A stretch of DNA of 64,000 bases. It comes from Methyloligella halotolerans. GTDB lineage: Bacteria > Pseudomonadota > Alphaproteobacteria > Rhizobiales > Methyloligellaceae. Where the stretch lies: positions 806,001-870,000 of the forward strand of contig NZ_MASI01000001.1 of NCBI RefSeq assembly GCF_001708935.1, written 5' to 3'. Made by a program: the position numbers and the translations under genes. Within the stretch, counting starts at the first letter, position 1. Each line of letters opens with the position of its first letter. This document shows positions 42,680-56,358 of this stretch, piece by piece. The notes under the pieces were generated by a model. That model searched no databases. It saw only the letters and a list, made by a program, of their open reading frames with translations, and was not told the origin of the DNA.

Positions 42680-43672
42680 ATGTTTCGAAAGCTCGTTGCC
42701 GCGACCGCGACCATCGCGGTGTGGGCGGCGGCCGCGTGCAGCATGACGGGATGCGGCACGGTGTACGGCATGGCTGAAGCATCGCCCCAGGCCGGCGGAT
42801 ATGCGCGGCTCGGTCCGCCGGATGCGCCGGTGCGGCTATTCTACAGCGATACCGGAAAGGGCTCGCCGCTTCTGCTCATCCACGGCTTCGGCTCGAGCAC
42901 CTATACCTGGAAGAACATCCTTCCCGAACTCTCCCGCGACCATCGGGTCATCGCTGTCGACATGAAGGGGTTCGGCCAGTCGGACAAGCCCTATGACGAG
43001 CACTATTCGGCCATGGATCAGGCTGAGCTGCTGGCGGAGCTGATCGAGCGGGAGAACCTGCACGACATCACGCTGGTCGGCCATTCCTTCGGCGGCGGTG
43101 TGGCGCTGGCGTTGGCACTTCAGGCCGACGGCCGACTCAAGGGCCGCATCTCCAAGCTGGTGCTGATCGATACGGTCGCCTACCCGCAAAAGGTGCCGGT
43201 GTTCTTCAAGCTGCTCGCGGTGCCCGGTCTTTCCCATCTCAGCGTGCGCATGGTGCCGGCCAGCCTGCAGGCCTCGGTGGCATTGAAGCTCGCCTATTAC
43301 GATGAGACCAAGATCACCGAGGAGACGGTGGAGGCGTATTCCGCTCCGCTGAAGACGGCCGCGGGCAAGCACGCGATCATTCACAGCGCCCGCCAGATCG
43401 TGCCGCCGGACCTCGATGAGATCTCCGCACGCTACGCGACGATCCAACTGCCGACGCTGATCATGTGGTGCGACCACGACAAGATCGTGCCCATGGATAT
43501 CGGGCTGAAGCTGCGGCGGAACATTCCCAATTCGGACTTCCAGCTCGTGAAGGCCTGCGGCCACATCCCCCAGGAAGAGCAGCCGGAACAGACGCTCCAG
43601 ATCCTCGACAACTTCCTGAACGGCAGAAATCAAGCGGCGCTCGGCCAAGCCTCCACCACCGTGCACCGCTAG
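42680..43672 (+). CDS. alpha/beta hydrolase, exported
   Basis: A 330-residue alpha/beta-hydrolase-fold protein with a signal sequence (MFRKLVAATATIAVWAAAA). Cysteines at 20 and 25 (ACSMTGCG) could form a lipoprotein attachment site, though neither is an ideal lipobox. The triad is visible: nucleophile Ser136 in LVGHSFGGG, an acid in MWCDHDKIVP and the histidine in ACGHIPQEEQPE. The oxyanion region is LLIHGFGSSTYTW. The start is ATG 42680 with CAGG just upstream. The reaction cannot be named; esterase, haloalkane dehalogenase-like and epoxide hydrolase-like relatives share this pattern. Its end overlaps oxyR (opposite strand) by 4 bp. Confidence 0.82.
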   Translation: MFRKLVAATATIAVWAAAACSMTGCGTVYGMAEASPQAGGYARLGPPDAPVRLFYSDTGKGSPLLLIHGFGSSTYTWKNILPELSRDHRVIAVDMKGFGQSDKPYDEHYSAMDQAELLAELIERENLHDITLVGHSFGGGVALALALQADGRLKGRISKLVLIDTVAYPQKVPVFFKLLAVPGLSHLSVRMVPASLQASVALKLAYYDETKITEETVEAYSAPLKTAAGKHAIIHSARQIVPPDLDEISARYATIQLPTLIMWCDHDKIVPMDIGLKLRRNIPNSDFQLVKACGHIPQEEQPEQTLQILDNFLNGRNQAALGQASTTVHR

Positions 43673-44592
43673 CCGGCGGCGCGCCGCCTGTCGGGTACCG
43701 TGCCGTAGTCCCGCCACGTCTCCTTCAGCAGCAAGCCGAGCTTACGCATCTGCGGCTTCCGGGGCGAGGTCGCCCGCCAGGTGAGGCCGATGGTACGCGA
43801 GGGCTCCGGCGTCTTGAAGCGGAGCAGCCTGAGCCCGCTTTGCGGCCTGACCTCCGCCTGGACGGCGATCTCCGGCACGAGGGTCGTGCCGTAGCCGCTG
43901 GCGACCATCTGCAGCAAGGTGGCCAGGCTGGTGGCGCCGAAACGGCGCATGGCCGCCGGCTGGGCGGCGCTGCACAGGGCCAACGCCTGATCGCGCAGGC
44001 AATGCCCCTCCTCCAGGAGGAGAAGCTGCTCGGACTGAAGATCCTCCAGGCGCAGCGACCGGCGTGGCTCGGTCTCGTCTCCCGTCACGAAGAGGAATCG
44101 GTCTTCGAAGAGCGGCATGGATTCGAGGGACGTATCGGGTATCGGCAGAGCGAGAATGGCGGCATCGAGATCGCCGGCCAGCAAACCTTCTATCAGAGTC
44201 TCGGTGCGGGTCTCGTGCAGGCGAAGCTCAAGCTTCGGATATTGCCTTTGCAGCCGTGGCAGCACCGTCGGCAGGAAATACGGCCCCACGGTCGGAATGA
44301 CCCCAAGGGTGAGGCTGGTGCCGAAATCGCTGCGCCGCTCGGCGGCGTAATCGGTGAGATCGCGCACCTGGAGAAGAATCGCCTCGGCCCGCCGGGCGAT
44401 TTCCCGCCCTTCCCCGGTCAGCCGGATCTCGCGATGGGTGCGCTCCACCAGCGCAACGCCAAGCTCCTTCTCCAGCTCCTTGATCTGCATGCTCAAGGCC
44501 GGCTGAGACACTGCACAGGCGACGGCCGCGCGGCCGAAATGGCCGTGCTGGGACAGCGCGCGCAGGTAGCGCAATTGGCGGAGCGTCAGCAT
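43669..44592 (-). CDS. oxyR: hydrogen peroxide sensor OxyR (LysR family)
   Basis: OxyR is a LysR-type regulator switched by peroxide. The 307-residue protein has the N-terminal winged helix (LRQLRYLRALSQHGHFGRAAVACAVSQPALSMQIKEL shows the block at 4-40, FxRAA-x-SQPALS core). Its regulatory domain contains EEGHCLRDQALALC, with Cys198 and Cys207 matching the redox pair Cys199/Cys208 of E. coli OxyR. It is divergent from katG, its classic target, across 117 bp. A 15-bp palindrome lies directly before its start codon, consistent with autoregulation. Confidence 0.95.
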   Translation of the reverse strand: MLTLRQLRYLRALSQHGHFGRAAVACAVSQPALSMQIKELEKELGVALVERTHREIRLTGEGREIARRAEAILLQVRDLTDYAAERRSDFGTSLTLGVIPTVGPYFLPTVLPRLQRQYPKLELRLHETRTETLIEGLLAGDLDAAILALPIPDTSLESMPLFEDRFLFVTGDETEPRRSLRLEDLQSEQLLLLEEGHCLRDQALALCSAAQPAAMRRFGATSLATLLQMVASGYGTTLVPEIAVQAEVRPQSGLRLLRFKTPEPSRTIGLTWRATSPRKPQMRKLGLLLKETWRDYGTVPDRRRAAG

Positions 44593-44593
44593 T

Positions 44594-44608
44594 ATAAGCT
44601 CAGCTTAT
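44594..44608. promoter_or_regulatory. palindrome in the oxyR-katG intergenic region, OxyR site candidate
   Basis: ATAAGCT-C-AGCTTAT is a perfect 15-bp palindrome whose edge is 1 bp from the oxyR start codon and about 100 bp from katG. Its ATA...TAT ends resemble half of the OxyR/LysR consensus. A second palindrome of the tetrameric site was not obvious. TTGAAC at 44631 may be a katG -35 box but lacks a good partner. Confidence 0.5.
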
Positions 44609-44634
44609 CATACTCTACTCGAAATCCAATTTGA

Positions 44635-46950
<2,316 letters not shown>

Positions 46951-46968
46951 AAATCATAAAGAAGCGCG

Positions 46969-47029
46969 CTCTAGAGGCGCCGCAAGCGGAGTCGCGGCTC
47001 ACGCTGTTCGGCGATAAAAACCTCTAGAG
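46969..47029. repeat. inverted repeat CTCTAGAGG/CCTCTAGAG after katG
   Basis: CTCTAGAGG (46969-46977) and CCTCTAGAG (47021-47029) form 9-bp arms around a 43-nt GC-rich loop in the katG 3' region, just before the terminator. It could protect the 3' end or be chance, since each arm contains the self-complementary TCTAGA. Confidence 0.45.
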
Positions 47030-47033
47030 AATT

Positions 47034-47070
47034 GGCCGGTGCGGGACTTACCTCCCCACCGGCCTTTTTT
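47034..47070 (+). terminator. rho-independent terminator of katG
   Basis: GGCCGGTG (47034-47041) pairs with CACCGGCC (47057-47064), extended by GGG/CCC inside, and is followed by TTTTTT (47065-47070). Confidence 0.85.
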
Positions 47071-47110
47071 ATGCGCCGTCGCGCAACCCGCTCGCCTGTG
47101 AGAAACTGGC

Positions 47111-47142
47111 GGCCGGCGGAGGGGATCGCCCTCACGCCGGCC
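47111..47142 (-). terminator. hairpin at the 3' end of rnpB
   Basis: GGCCGGCG (47111-47118) and CGCCGGCC (47135-47142) form perfect 8-bp arms a few bases beyond the predicted rnpB 3' end. The T-tract on the minus strand is weak, so this is a likely but imperfect terminator. Confidence 0.5.
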
Positions 47143-47148
47143 TTATCA

Positions 47149-47556
<408 letters not shown>

Positions 47557-47560
47557 GCTC

Positions 47561-47590
47561 TAATAAGGGCTTGAGGCCGGTTGCCGTCAA
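47561..47590 (-). promoter_or_regulatory. rnpB promoter
   Basis: The minus strand has TTGACG (47585-47590) and TTATTA (47561-47566) with an 18-bp spacer. The predicted start near 47554 coincides with the P1 5' end of the RNA. Confidence 0.7.
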
Positions 47591-47736
47591 GTTAAGGAAG
47601 GCCGCGCCGGCCAGCGCCGCTCACGGGCTCCTCACGCATTGTTTGGATGTTGTGAGAAGCGCTCCGCGCGCGATGCCATTATTGTCGCTCCAGCTCGACC
47701 CTCCGAGCAGCACCCCGGTACGCTGAGGAGCACACA

Positions 47737-48000
47737 ATGCAGGCTTACGTCACCACCGCAGTCGCATATGCGCTGCTCCTCGGCACCACCGTTCTGGCGA
47801 CCGCCGATATGCTGAAATATGACGGGATGTGCGCCATGGGCCTGGCCTCGGGCAAGACAATCCAGACCAACTGCAACATCAGCGAAGAGATCGCCGGAAT
47901 GCACTACTGCTTCGGCAGCGAAGAGGCGAAGGCCAAGTTCATGGAAACCCCGGAGCCCAACATCGCCAAGGCCGAGAAGTTCTACCAGAGCCTCGAATAG
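47737..48000 (+). CDS. small exported YHS-like protein, 87 aa
   Basis: An 87-residue protein with a hydrophobic N-terminus (MQAYVTTAVAYALLLGTTVL) that may be a signal peptide or anchor. The rest follows the YHS pattern: a first cysteine in DGMCAMGLASGK, then IAGMHYCFGSEEAKAKFMETPE, matching the usual G-x-x-Y-x-F-C-S---F---P layout. YHS domains are short metal-binding modules found near copper and heme handling proteins. The ATG follows GAGGAG. The metal and role are not shown by the sequence; the assignment is by pattern only. Confidence 0.65.
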   Translation: MQAYVTTAVAYALLLGTTVLATADMLKYDGMCAMGLASGKTIQTNCNISEEIAGMHYCFGSEEAKAKFMETPEPNIAKAEKFYQSLE

Positions 48001-48061
48001 CGGTCTCCGCGACACAGATTTCAACCGAGCAAAGTGCGGCTTCCCCCAAGGCCGCCTTTCG

Positions 48062-48106
48062 GGCAAGGGCTCGCCCCCCTAGCCTCCGTCCAGGCGGGCC
48101 CTTGCC
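48062..48106. repeat. inverted repeat downstream of the YHS-like gene
   Basis: GGCAAGGGC (48062-48070) and GCCCTTGCC (48098-48106) form 9-bp arms between two converging genes. There is no T-tract on the plus strand. It may be a factor-assisted or bidirectional transcription end. Confidence 0.4.
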
Positions 48107-48143
48107 ACCCCTTCGCGCTTTCAGAGTGCCCGCGCGCCGGCGA

Positions 48144-48914
48144 CTATTTCCCCGGGGCGGTGTCGAGGAGGTGGCGCAGGGTCTCCAGAGTCGAGTTGTC
48201 GGCCCGACCGTCGATGCGCGCGGGACGGAAGTGGCGCTGGAACGCCGTCACGACATTCTCGAGCCCCCGCCCGTACGTGCTGGTGATCTCCACCCCATAG
48301 CCATAGGCGCCGAGCGCTTCCTGCAGCTCCTGGACGCGGGCGCCCTCGTCGCCCGTCTCCATGCCGCGATCGTCGCCGATGGCCGCGGGCTCGACCCAGT
48401 GGCCGATGCCGGCGGCGTGGAGCCGGCCCCAGTCGAAGGTCTCGCCGGGATCCTGCTTTCGCGTGGGGGCGATATCAGAGTGGGCGAGTACCCGCGTGGC
48501 GGGGATCGCATGGCGGGTCAGGATCTCGCGGCAGAGGGCTTCGACAGCCTGCATCTGGATGTCCGGATAAGCCGGCAGCTCTCCGGACTCTCCTTTGGCC
48601 GGGTGACCCGTATTGTGGATCTCGATGCCGATGGAGCAGGAGTTCAGATCGGTCTCGCCGGCCCAGAGGCTTTGGCCGGCGTGCCATGCGCGCAGTTCCT
48701 CCGGCACCATCTGGGTGATCCGGCCGTTCTCATCGATGAGATAATGGGCTGAAACCTTGGACTCTTCGGTCGTCAGCCAGTCCAGGGCCTCCTGGGCCGT
48801 CGGCATGCCCGTGTAATGGAGAAGGAGCATGTCGGGCGTGCGGCCGTCGCGGCGTGGCTCGACATTGGGCGATGGGCGCCACGCGGCAAGCGCGCTGTCG
48901 GGTGCACCGGTCAT
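48144..48914 (-). CDS. N-acetylmuramoyl-L-alanine amidase, AmpD type with peptidoglycan-binding domain
   Basis: An amidase_2 family zinc enzyme that cleaves the MurNAc-L-Ala bond, probably for cell-wall recycling. In this 256-residue protein the first zinc histidine is in MLLLHYTGM (about 33), followed by VSAHYLIDENGRITQMVPE, RAWHAG, NSCSIGIEIHNTG (catalytic Glu) and the final ligands in VLAHSDIAPTRKQDPG (His and Asp). The C-terminal 65 residues (GARVQELQEALGAYGYGVE ... FQRHFRPARIDGRAD) form a peptidoglycan-binding domain. There is no signal peptide, which fits a cytoplasmic AmpD role. It lies next to the TerB-DnaJ gene on the same strand. Confidence 0.88.
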   Translation of the reverse strand: MTGAPDSALAAWRPSPNVEPRRDGRTPDMLLLHYTGMPTAQEALDWLTTEESKVSAHYLIDENGRITQMVPEELRAWHAGQSLWAGETDLNSCSIGIEIHNTGHPAKGESGELPAYPDIQMQAVEALCREILTRHAIPATRVLAHSDIAPTRKQDPGETFDWGRLHAAGIGHWVEPAAIGDDRGMETGDEGARVQELQEALGAYGYGVEITSTYGRGLENVVTAFQRHFRPARIDGRADNSTLETLRHLLDTAPGK

Positions 48915-48974
48915 GAGCGCCCTGCTCTTCCAGAAACTGGCAGAAGGAAAGCCAAGCTAGATGCGCCGCTACTC

Positions 48975-49691
48975 TTAGATGCGCCGTTCTTTGGCGATGG
49001 CATCGTAGGATTCGTTGATCGCCGCGAGCTTCTCGGTGGCGATATTGATGAACTCCGGCGGCACACCGCGGGCCAGCAGCTTGTCGGGATGGTTGTCGGA
49101 GACGAGCTTCCGGTAGTGGGCCTTCAGGGCATCGTTGCCGATGCTCGGATCGACGCCGAGGACCTCGTAAGGATTGCGCCGCTCGGCCACGACATGGCGG
49201 GCCCTGATGTAATCGAAATGGCTTTCGGAGAAGCCGAAGCGCTTGGCGACCTGGCGGAGGAAGTTCTCCTCCCGCGGATGGACGGCGCTGTCGGCCTTGG
49301 CGATGTGGAACAGACCTTCCAGCACATCTTCCAAAAGCTTCTGGTTGCCCTTGAACATGGCAGCCAGCTGCTCGGCGTAGGCCTCGTAGCCGGACACGTC
49401 CTGCTTGGCCAAGTTGAAGACGCGGGCGACGTTCTTCATCTCGCCCTCGGGCACCTTGAAGACTTCCTTGAACGCCGTCACCTCATCCATGGTGACGACG
49501 CCGTCAGCCTTGGCCATCTTGGCGCCGAGCGCGATGACGCCGACCGTGAAGGCGACCTGATTTTCAGCCGGGGTTTCCTCTTCTTCGCGATCGATCGCGA
49601 AGTGGCCCGCGACGCCGCCCAGAAGCGCGCCGATCGGACCGCCGATGGCCAGCCCCGCCGCGGCGCCGGCCAATTTCCCCCAAATAGACAT
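48975..49691 (-). CDS. TerB-like and DnaJ domain co-chaperone (DjlA-like)
   Basis: A 238-residue protein with a glycine- and alanine-rich hydrophobic start (LAGAAAGLAIGGPIGALLGGVAGH, about 7-30) that may insert in the membrane, as in DjlA. A TerB-like helical domain follows (about 48-150, with AKMAKADGVVTMDEV and IAKADSAVHPREE). A C-terminal J domain (NPYEVLGVDPSIGNDALKAHYRKLV) has the HPD triplet in SDNHPDKL. It should stimulate DnaK ATPase at the membrane. The gene is 60 bp upstream of the amidase and could be cotranscribed with it. Confidence 0.87.
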   Translation of the reverse strand: MSIWGKLAGAAAGLAIGGPIGALLGGVAGHFAIDREEEETPAENQVAFTVGVIALGAKMAKADGVVTMDEVTAFKEVFKVPEGEMKNVARVFNLAKQDVSGYEAYAEQLAAMFKGNQKLLEDVLEGLFHIAKADSAVHPREENFLRQVAKRFGFSESHFDYIRARHVVAERRNPYEVLGVDPSIGNDALKAHYRKLVSDNHPDKLLARGVPPEFINIATEKLAAINESYDAIAKERRI

Positions 49692-49800
49692 GGGTCTCCC
49701 CCAAGATCACATTCGCTCAAGCACAACTTTGCTGAAGCATAAGGCTTTTTGCCTGCCACCGCATCGACGTTTTTGCCCCACGGGGCAGGCCTCTAGGGCA

Positions 49801-50196
49801 CTACTCTTGAGAGGCGCCAGACGTTCCCCGGCTGGGATTGCCGAAGATGGAGAGGGTCGGCTGATCGACGTCCAGACCGGCTCTCAGACGACGCTCGACA
49901 TGGATCGAGCGGAAAAGACACCAGACGAAAAGCCAAAGGGTGATGGCGCCGATGAGGCCCCCGGTGACCCAGAGGTAGGTCTCGCCGAAATTGAACAGGC
50001 CGCCTGCCGCAACGGCGAAGGCCTCGAAGACCAGTCCGAAGGAGATGGCGAGGCAAATGGCGGCGCTCAGCGCGGTGACGAAGATCGCCAGCGGGTTGTC
50101 GCTGCCGCGCTTGGCAATCGGATGCTCGGGGGTATCGGCTCTGGTGCTCATGTCGGATGCTTTCGGCGCGCCGTTCGCGAAGAACGTGCCATTCAT
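49801..50196 (-). CDS. hypothetical membrane protein with two helices
   Basis: A 131-residue protein with hydrophobic stretches at about 36-70 (AIFVTALSAAICLAISFGLVFEAFAVAAGG) and 75-95 (YLWVTGGLIGAITLWLFVW). The N-terminus is polar and the C-terminus basic and then polar. An alternative start at ATG 50151 (MSTRADTPEHP) is equally possible because neither has a clear ribosome site. It is divergent from the carbonic anhydrase gene. I do not recognise the family. Confidence 0.55.
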   Translation of the reverse strand: MNGTFFANGAPKASDMSTRADTPEHPIAKRGSDNPLAIFVTALSAAICLAISFGLVFEAFAVAAGGLFNFGETYLWVTGGLIGAITLWLFVWCLFRSIHVERRLRAGLDVDQPTLSIFGNPSRGTSGASQE

Positions 50197-50318
50197 GAAG
50201 AATATATCCGCCTGGGTCTTAGCGAGGGCGGCCCAAGCTTACAAGCCCTCTCGCGATTCCCGCACCATTTGGGTTAGAAGCGGGCTTGATTTTGAAGCTG
50301 CACGGCAGAGGAGCATTC

Positions 50319-50849
50319 ATGGCGATCTACGAGCTCGACGGCATCAGCCCCGAATTCCCCGAAGACGGTCTTTACTGGGTGGCCGAGACGGCGACCGCGG
50401 TCGGCAAGATCCGAATGAAGTCGGACACCAGCATCTGGTGGGGCTCGGTGCTGCGCGGCGACAACGAGTGGATCGAGATCGGGGAGCGCTCGCAGATCCA
50501 GGACAATTCGACGGTGCATACGGATCCCGGCTTCCCGGTCACCATCGGCAAGGACTGCGTGATCGGACATAACGTCGTGCTGCATGGCTGCACCATCGGC
50601 GACAACAGCCTGATCGGGATGGGCGCCATCGTCCTGAACGGCGCGAAGATCGGTAGGAACTGTCTGGTCGGCGCGGGCGCGCTGGTGACCGAAGGGAAGG
50701 AGTTTCCCGATAATTCGGTGATCCTCGGCGCCCCGGCCAAGCAAGTGCGCGAGGCAGACGACAAGACTCGCGAGATGATTGCGCGGGGCGCCGACGTTTA
50801 TGTGCGCCGCTGGAAGCAGTATGCGAAGGGCTGCAAGCGGATCGACTGA
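50319..50849 (+). CDS. gamma carbonic anhydrase family protein
   Basis: A 176-residue left-handed beta-helix protein of the gamma carbonic anhydrase (PaaY/CaiE/YrdA) group, which acts as a trimer. The three metal histidines are His67 (STVHTD), His84 (IGHNV) and His89 (LHGC), with RGD at 47-49 and QDNS before them, all as in active relatives. Hexapeptide repeats run through the middle, and a helical C-terminus packs outside. The ATG at 50319 follows AGAGGAG. It may hydrate CO2 or be a structural relative; many YrdA-type members lack measured activity. Confidence 0.88.
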   Translation: MAIYELDGISPEFPEDGLYWVAETATAVGKIRMKSDTSIWWGSVLRGDNEWIEIGERSQIQDNSTVHTDPGFPVTIGKDCVIGHNVVLHGCTIGDNSLIGMGAIVLNGAKIGRNCLVGAGALVTEGKEFPDNSVILGAPAKQVREADDKTREMIARGADVYVRRWKQYAKGCKRID

Positions 50850-50855
50850 GGGGCG

Positions 50856-50881
50856 AAAAGAGGCCGGTCACGGCCGGCCTC
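50856..50881 (-). terminator. terminator between converging genes
   Basis: GAGGCCGG/CCGGCCTC (50860-50881) with a 6-nt loop. On the minus strand the stem is followed by TTTT, so it serves the membrane-protein gene best, but the hairpin may also work for the carbonic anhydrase gene. Confidence 0.7.
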
Positions 50882-50892
50882 CCCTCGTTGAA

Positions 50893-51270
50893 CTACTCCA
50901 CCCGCGTCTCGCGCTCGCTCGTCTCCGGCATCGCGAACTTGCGATAAACGACGAGGCTCCGAGCGCTCATCACCTGGACCAGCACGATGACGACAAGAAG
51001 CACGCCCGTCTTCTGGGCCAGCATGGTGACCCCGTCCCGCACAGTCTCGGGCTCGCCGCCAAGCGGGAGGGTCACCAGGACAAAGCCGGCGCAGAGGGCG
51101 TAGAACCGGAGCACGAGCTGGTTCGCGACGGAGTCCGCAAGTCCCGGCCGGTCGACGGTGTATTCGGCGAGCAGATCCCACCAGCTCCGATAGAGATGGC
51201 GGCCGGCAACCAGAATCAGAACCAGGCTGATCGAAAGGTATAAGCCGTCGGCTAGGGCCAGCATCTCCAT
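50893..51270 (-). CDS. hypothetical membrane protein, 125 aa
   Basis: A 125-residue protein with three likely membrane helices: about 5-24 (ALADGLYLSISLVLILVAG), 52-73 (LVLRFYALCAGFVLVTLPLG) and 84-103 (TGVLLVVIVLVQVMSA). A basic stretch (GRHLYRSWW) follows the first and the tail is polar. The start ATG 51270 follows AGGAGA and is served by one of the best promoters in the window. It has no recognisable family. Confidence 0.6.
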   Translation of the reverse strand: MEMLALADGLYLSISLVLILVAGRHLYRSWWDLLAEYTVDRPGLADSVANQLVLRFYALCAGFVLVTLPLGGEPETVRDGVTMLAQKTGVLLVVIVLVQVMSARSLVVYRKFAMPETSERETRVE

Positions 51271-51299
51271 TCTCCTGTCATTAGAAGGATACCTTGCTT

Positions 51300-51328
51300 T
51301 AGTTATGCTCAGAACGACTATAAGTCAA
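51300..51328 (-). promoter_or_regulatory. strong putative promoter of the 125-aa membrane protein gene
   Basis: The minus strand has TTGACT (51323-51328), a 17-bp spacer and TAACTA (51300-51305). The start near 51293 leaves a leader of about 22 nt before the AGGAGA site. Confidence 0.6.
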
Positions 51329-51442
51329 TTGAGCAGCTGCTGACAGAGTGTCGCAGGGGATGCCGGGCGCAAGACCCGGATCGTTGCGCAAAATTCCGCT
51401 TTGCGGCTTTGCATCGCGGCGGGAGCTGTTTAACTCAGGCCG

Positions 51443-55110
<3,668 letters not shown>

Positions 55111-55228
55111 AATAGGAGCGTCAATTGCCCGAGGCGCCGGAACGGGCGCTTCGAAGGCTGCCGGCGTCCACTAAGACCAACCCTATGCGGAAGCGTCAGA
55201 GCGTATTGCCCCAGCCAAGAGATCGAGA

Positions 55229-55612
55229 TCAAGGCGTCTGGACGGCTTCGACCTCCATGACGATCGGCGCGTGATGATGCACGGTCATCGCTCCGAAGGG
55301 GGTGCCGAGCACGAGCACCTCCTTGCCCACGGCGCCCTGAAGCTTGGCATGGGTCTCGTCGTCCGCGCCGAAGATATGGACGGTCATGGCCGTATCGATC
55401 TGATCGTTCTCGTCGTCGCCCGTCAGACATTCGGGTGCTTCGAGGTTCAGGATCAAGGCCGACTCGGGCCGGCCGGCGGCATCTTCGAATTCACCGGCGG
55501 AGATGACGCCGATCAGCGTTTCATCGCCCCCCGCCTTCAGGCATCTGTCGGCGAAAGCCGGGCTGGCGACAAGGCAGACTGCGGCGACGGCAAGTGCAAA
55601 TGTCAAACGCAT
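55229..55612 (-). CDS. small secreted protein of unknown function
   Basis: A 127-residue exported protein. The signal peptide is MRLTFALAVAAVCLVASPAFA, with cleavage before DRCL. The mature domain has two cysteines (RCLKAGG and APECLTG) that may pair, an acidic middle (TGDDENDQID), and a beta-rich end with VTHHHAP-type residues (MTVHHHAPIVMEVEAV) that could bind metal. It resembles small DUF4431-like periplasmic proteins, but I am not sure. The ATG at 55612 follows GGGAGGGG; a longer frame to 55642 is less likely. Confidence 0.6.
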   Translation of the reverse strand: MRLTFALAVAAVCLVASPAFADRCLKAGGDETLIGVISAGEFEDAAGRPESALILNLEAPECLTGDDENDQIDTAMTVHIFGADDETHAKLQGAVGKEVLVLGTPFGAMTVHHHAPIVMEVEAVQTP

Positions 55613-55653
55613 GGAACCCCTCCCTGAGAACGCGTTGGCCACAAGCTTAGCCG

Positions 55654-55689
55654 AAAAAACAAAAGGCGCGATGCCTGAGCATCACGCCT
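55654..55689 (-). terminator. rho-independent terminator of the DUF2852 gene
   Basis: AGGCG-GATGC and GCATC-CGCCT form an interrupted stem (about 55664-55689). Read on the minus strand it is followed by TTTTGTTTTTT. Confidence 0.8.
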
Positions 55690-55751
55690 TTCGCAGAGTT
55701 GCCTCTCATATCTGTCTTCAAGCGGCCAGGCTGAGCCTCGCCGCTCGGCCG

Positions 55752-56162
55752 CTACACGGCGGTGCCGGGCTCCTGGCCGCCGCGATTGCGCTCGGACATG
55801 AACTGGTCGAACTCCGCCTTGTCGCGGGCCTCGCGCAGGCGGGTGAGGAACTGACGGAACTCTTCCGCCTCATCTTCCAGCTTCTTGAGCGTCTCTTCGC
55901 GGTATTCGTCGAACGCGGCATTGCCGGTCGGACGGAAATGGTTCGCGTGCCGTGCCCAGCGCTTCGCGCCGCAGCCCCAGGTCTTCATCTCGCGCCGCAT
56001 GTCATTGCGCCACGCATCGCCACCGAAATTTCCCATTCTTCCGCTCCAAATCAGAAATGCCAGAACGCCGAGGCCGACTGGCCAAAACAGGATGAAGCTG
56101 ACCACCATCAAGGTGATCCACCCCGCCCGGCCATAGCCGTCCAAAGTCTCAATAACGTGCAT
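55752..56162 (-). CDS. DUF2852 protein
   Basis: A 136-residue protein of the alphaproteobacterial DUF2852 family. One membrane helix near the start (WITLMVVSFILFWPVGLGVLAFLIW, about 15-38) is followed by a basic segment (RNDMRREMKTWGCGAKRWAR). The family-typical block is GNAAFDEYREETLKKLEDEAEEF, with a charged coiled coil to residue 125 (REARDKAEFDQFM). It sits in the inner membrane with the coil probably in the cytoplasm. Function unknown. A 17-bp palindrome lies 19 bp before its start codon. Confidence 0.85.
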   Translation of the reverse strand: MHVIETLDGYGRAGWITLMVVSFILFWPVGLGVLAFLIWSGRMGNFGGDAWRNDMRREMKTWGCGAKRWARHANHFRPTGNAAFDEYREETLKKLEDEAEEFRQFLTRLREARDKAEFDQFMSERNRGGQEPGTAV

Positions 56163-56180
56163 TGGTGACCCTTCTCTGAG

Positions 56181-56197
56181 TGTGAATGTTATTCACA
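56181..56197. promoter_or_regulatory. 17-bp palindromic operator candidate before the DUF2852 gene
   Basis: TGTGAAT-GTT-ATTCACA is perfectly palindromic with 7-bp arms. It is AT-rich in a GC-rich genome and lies where it would cover the 5' leader or start site of the DUF2852 gene. It resembles a CRP box (TGTGA-N6-TCACA) but has a 7-bp spacer, so the protein that binds is open. Confidence 0.6.
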
Positions 56198-56292
56198 TTT
56201 ACATTAGATGGTACGGCCGTGGGATGAGTCAAGACCGCTCGGTGCGGTGAGGCGACGATTTCGGACGGCGCCCGCGCATCGTTGCAAAGAGA

Positions 56293-56321
56293 TTGTAAAC
56301 CTCGTTCCTCTTACATAGGGA
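56293..56321 (+). promoter_or_regulatory. possible promoter of the lysozyme gene
   Basis: TTGTAA (56293-56298), a 17-bp spacer and TAGGGA (56316-56321) lie about 40 bp before the GTG start. Weak -10 match. Confidence 0.35.
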
Positions 56322-56358
56322 TCACGGGGAATTTCCAAAGGTTCAGAGCGTTAAAATC

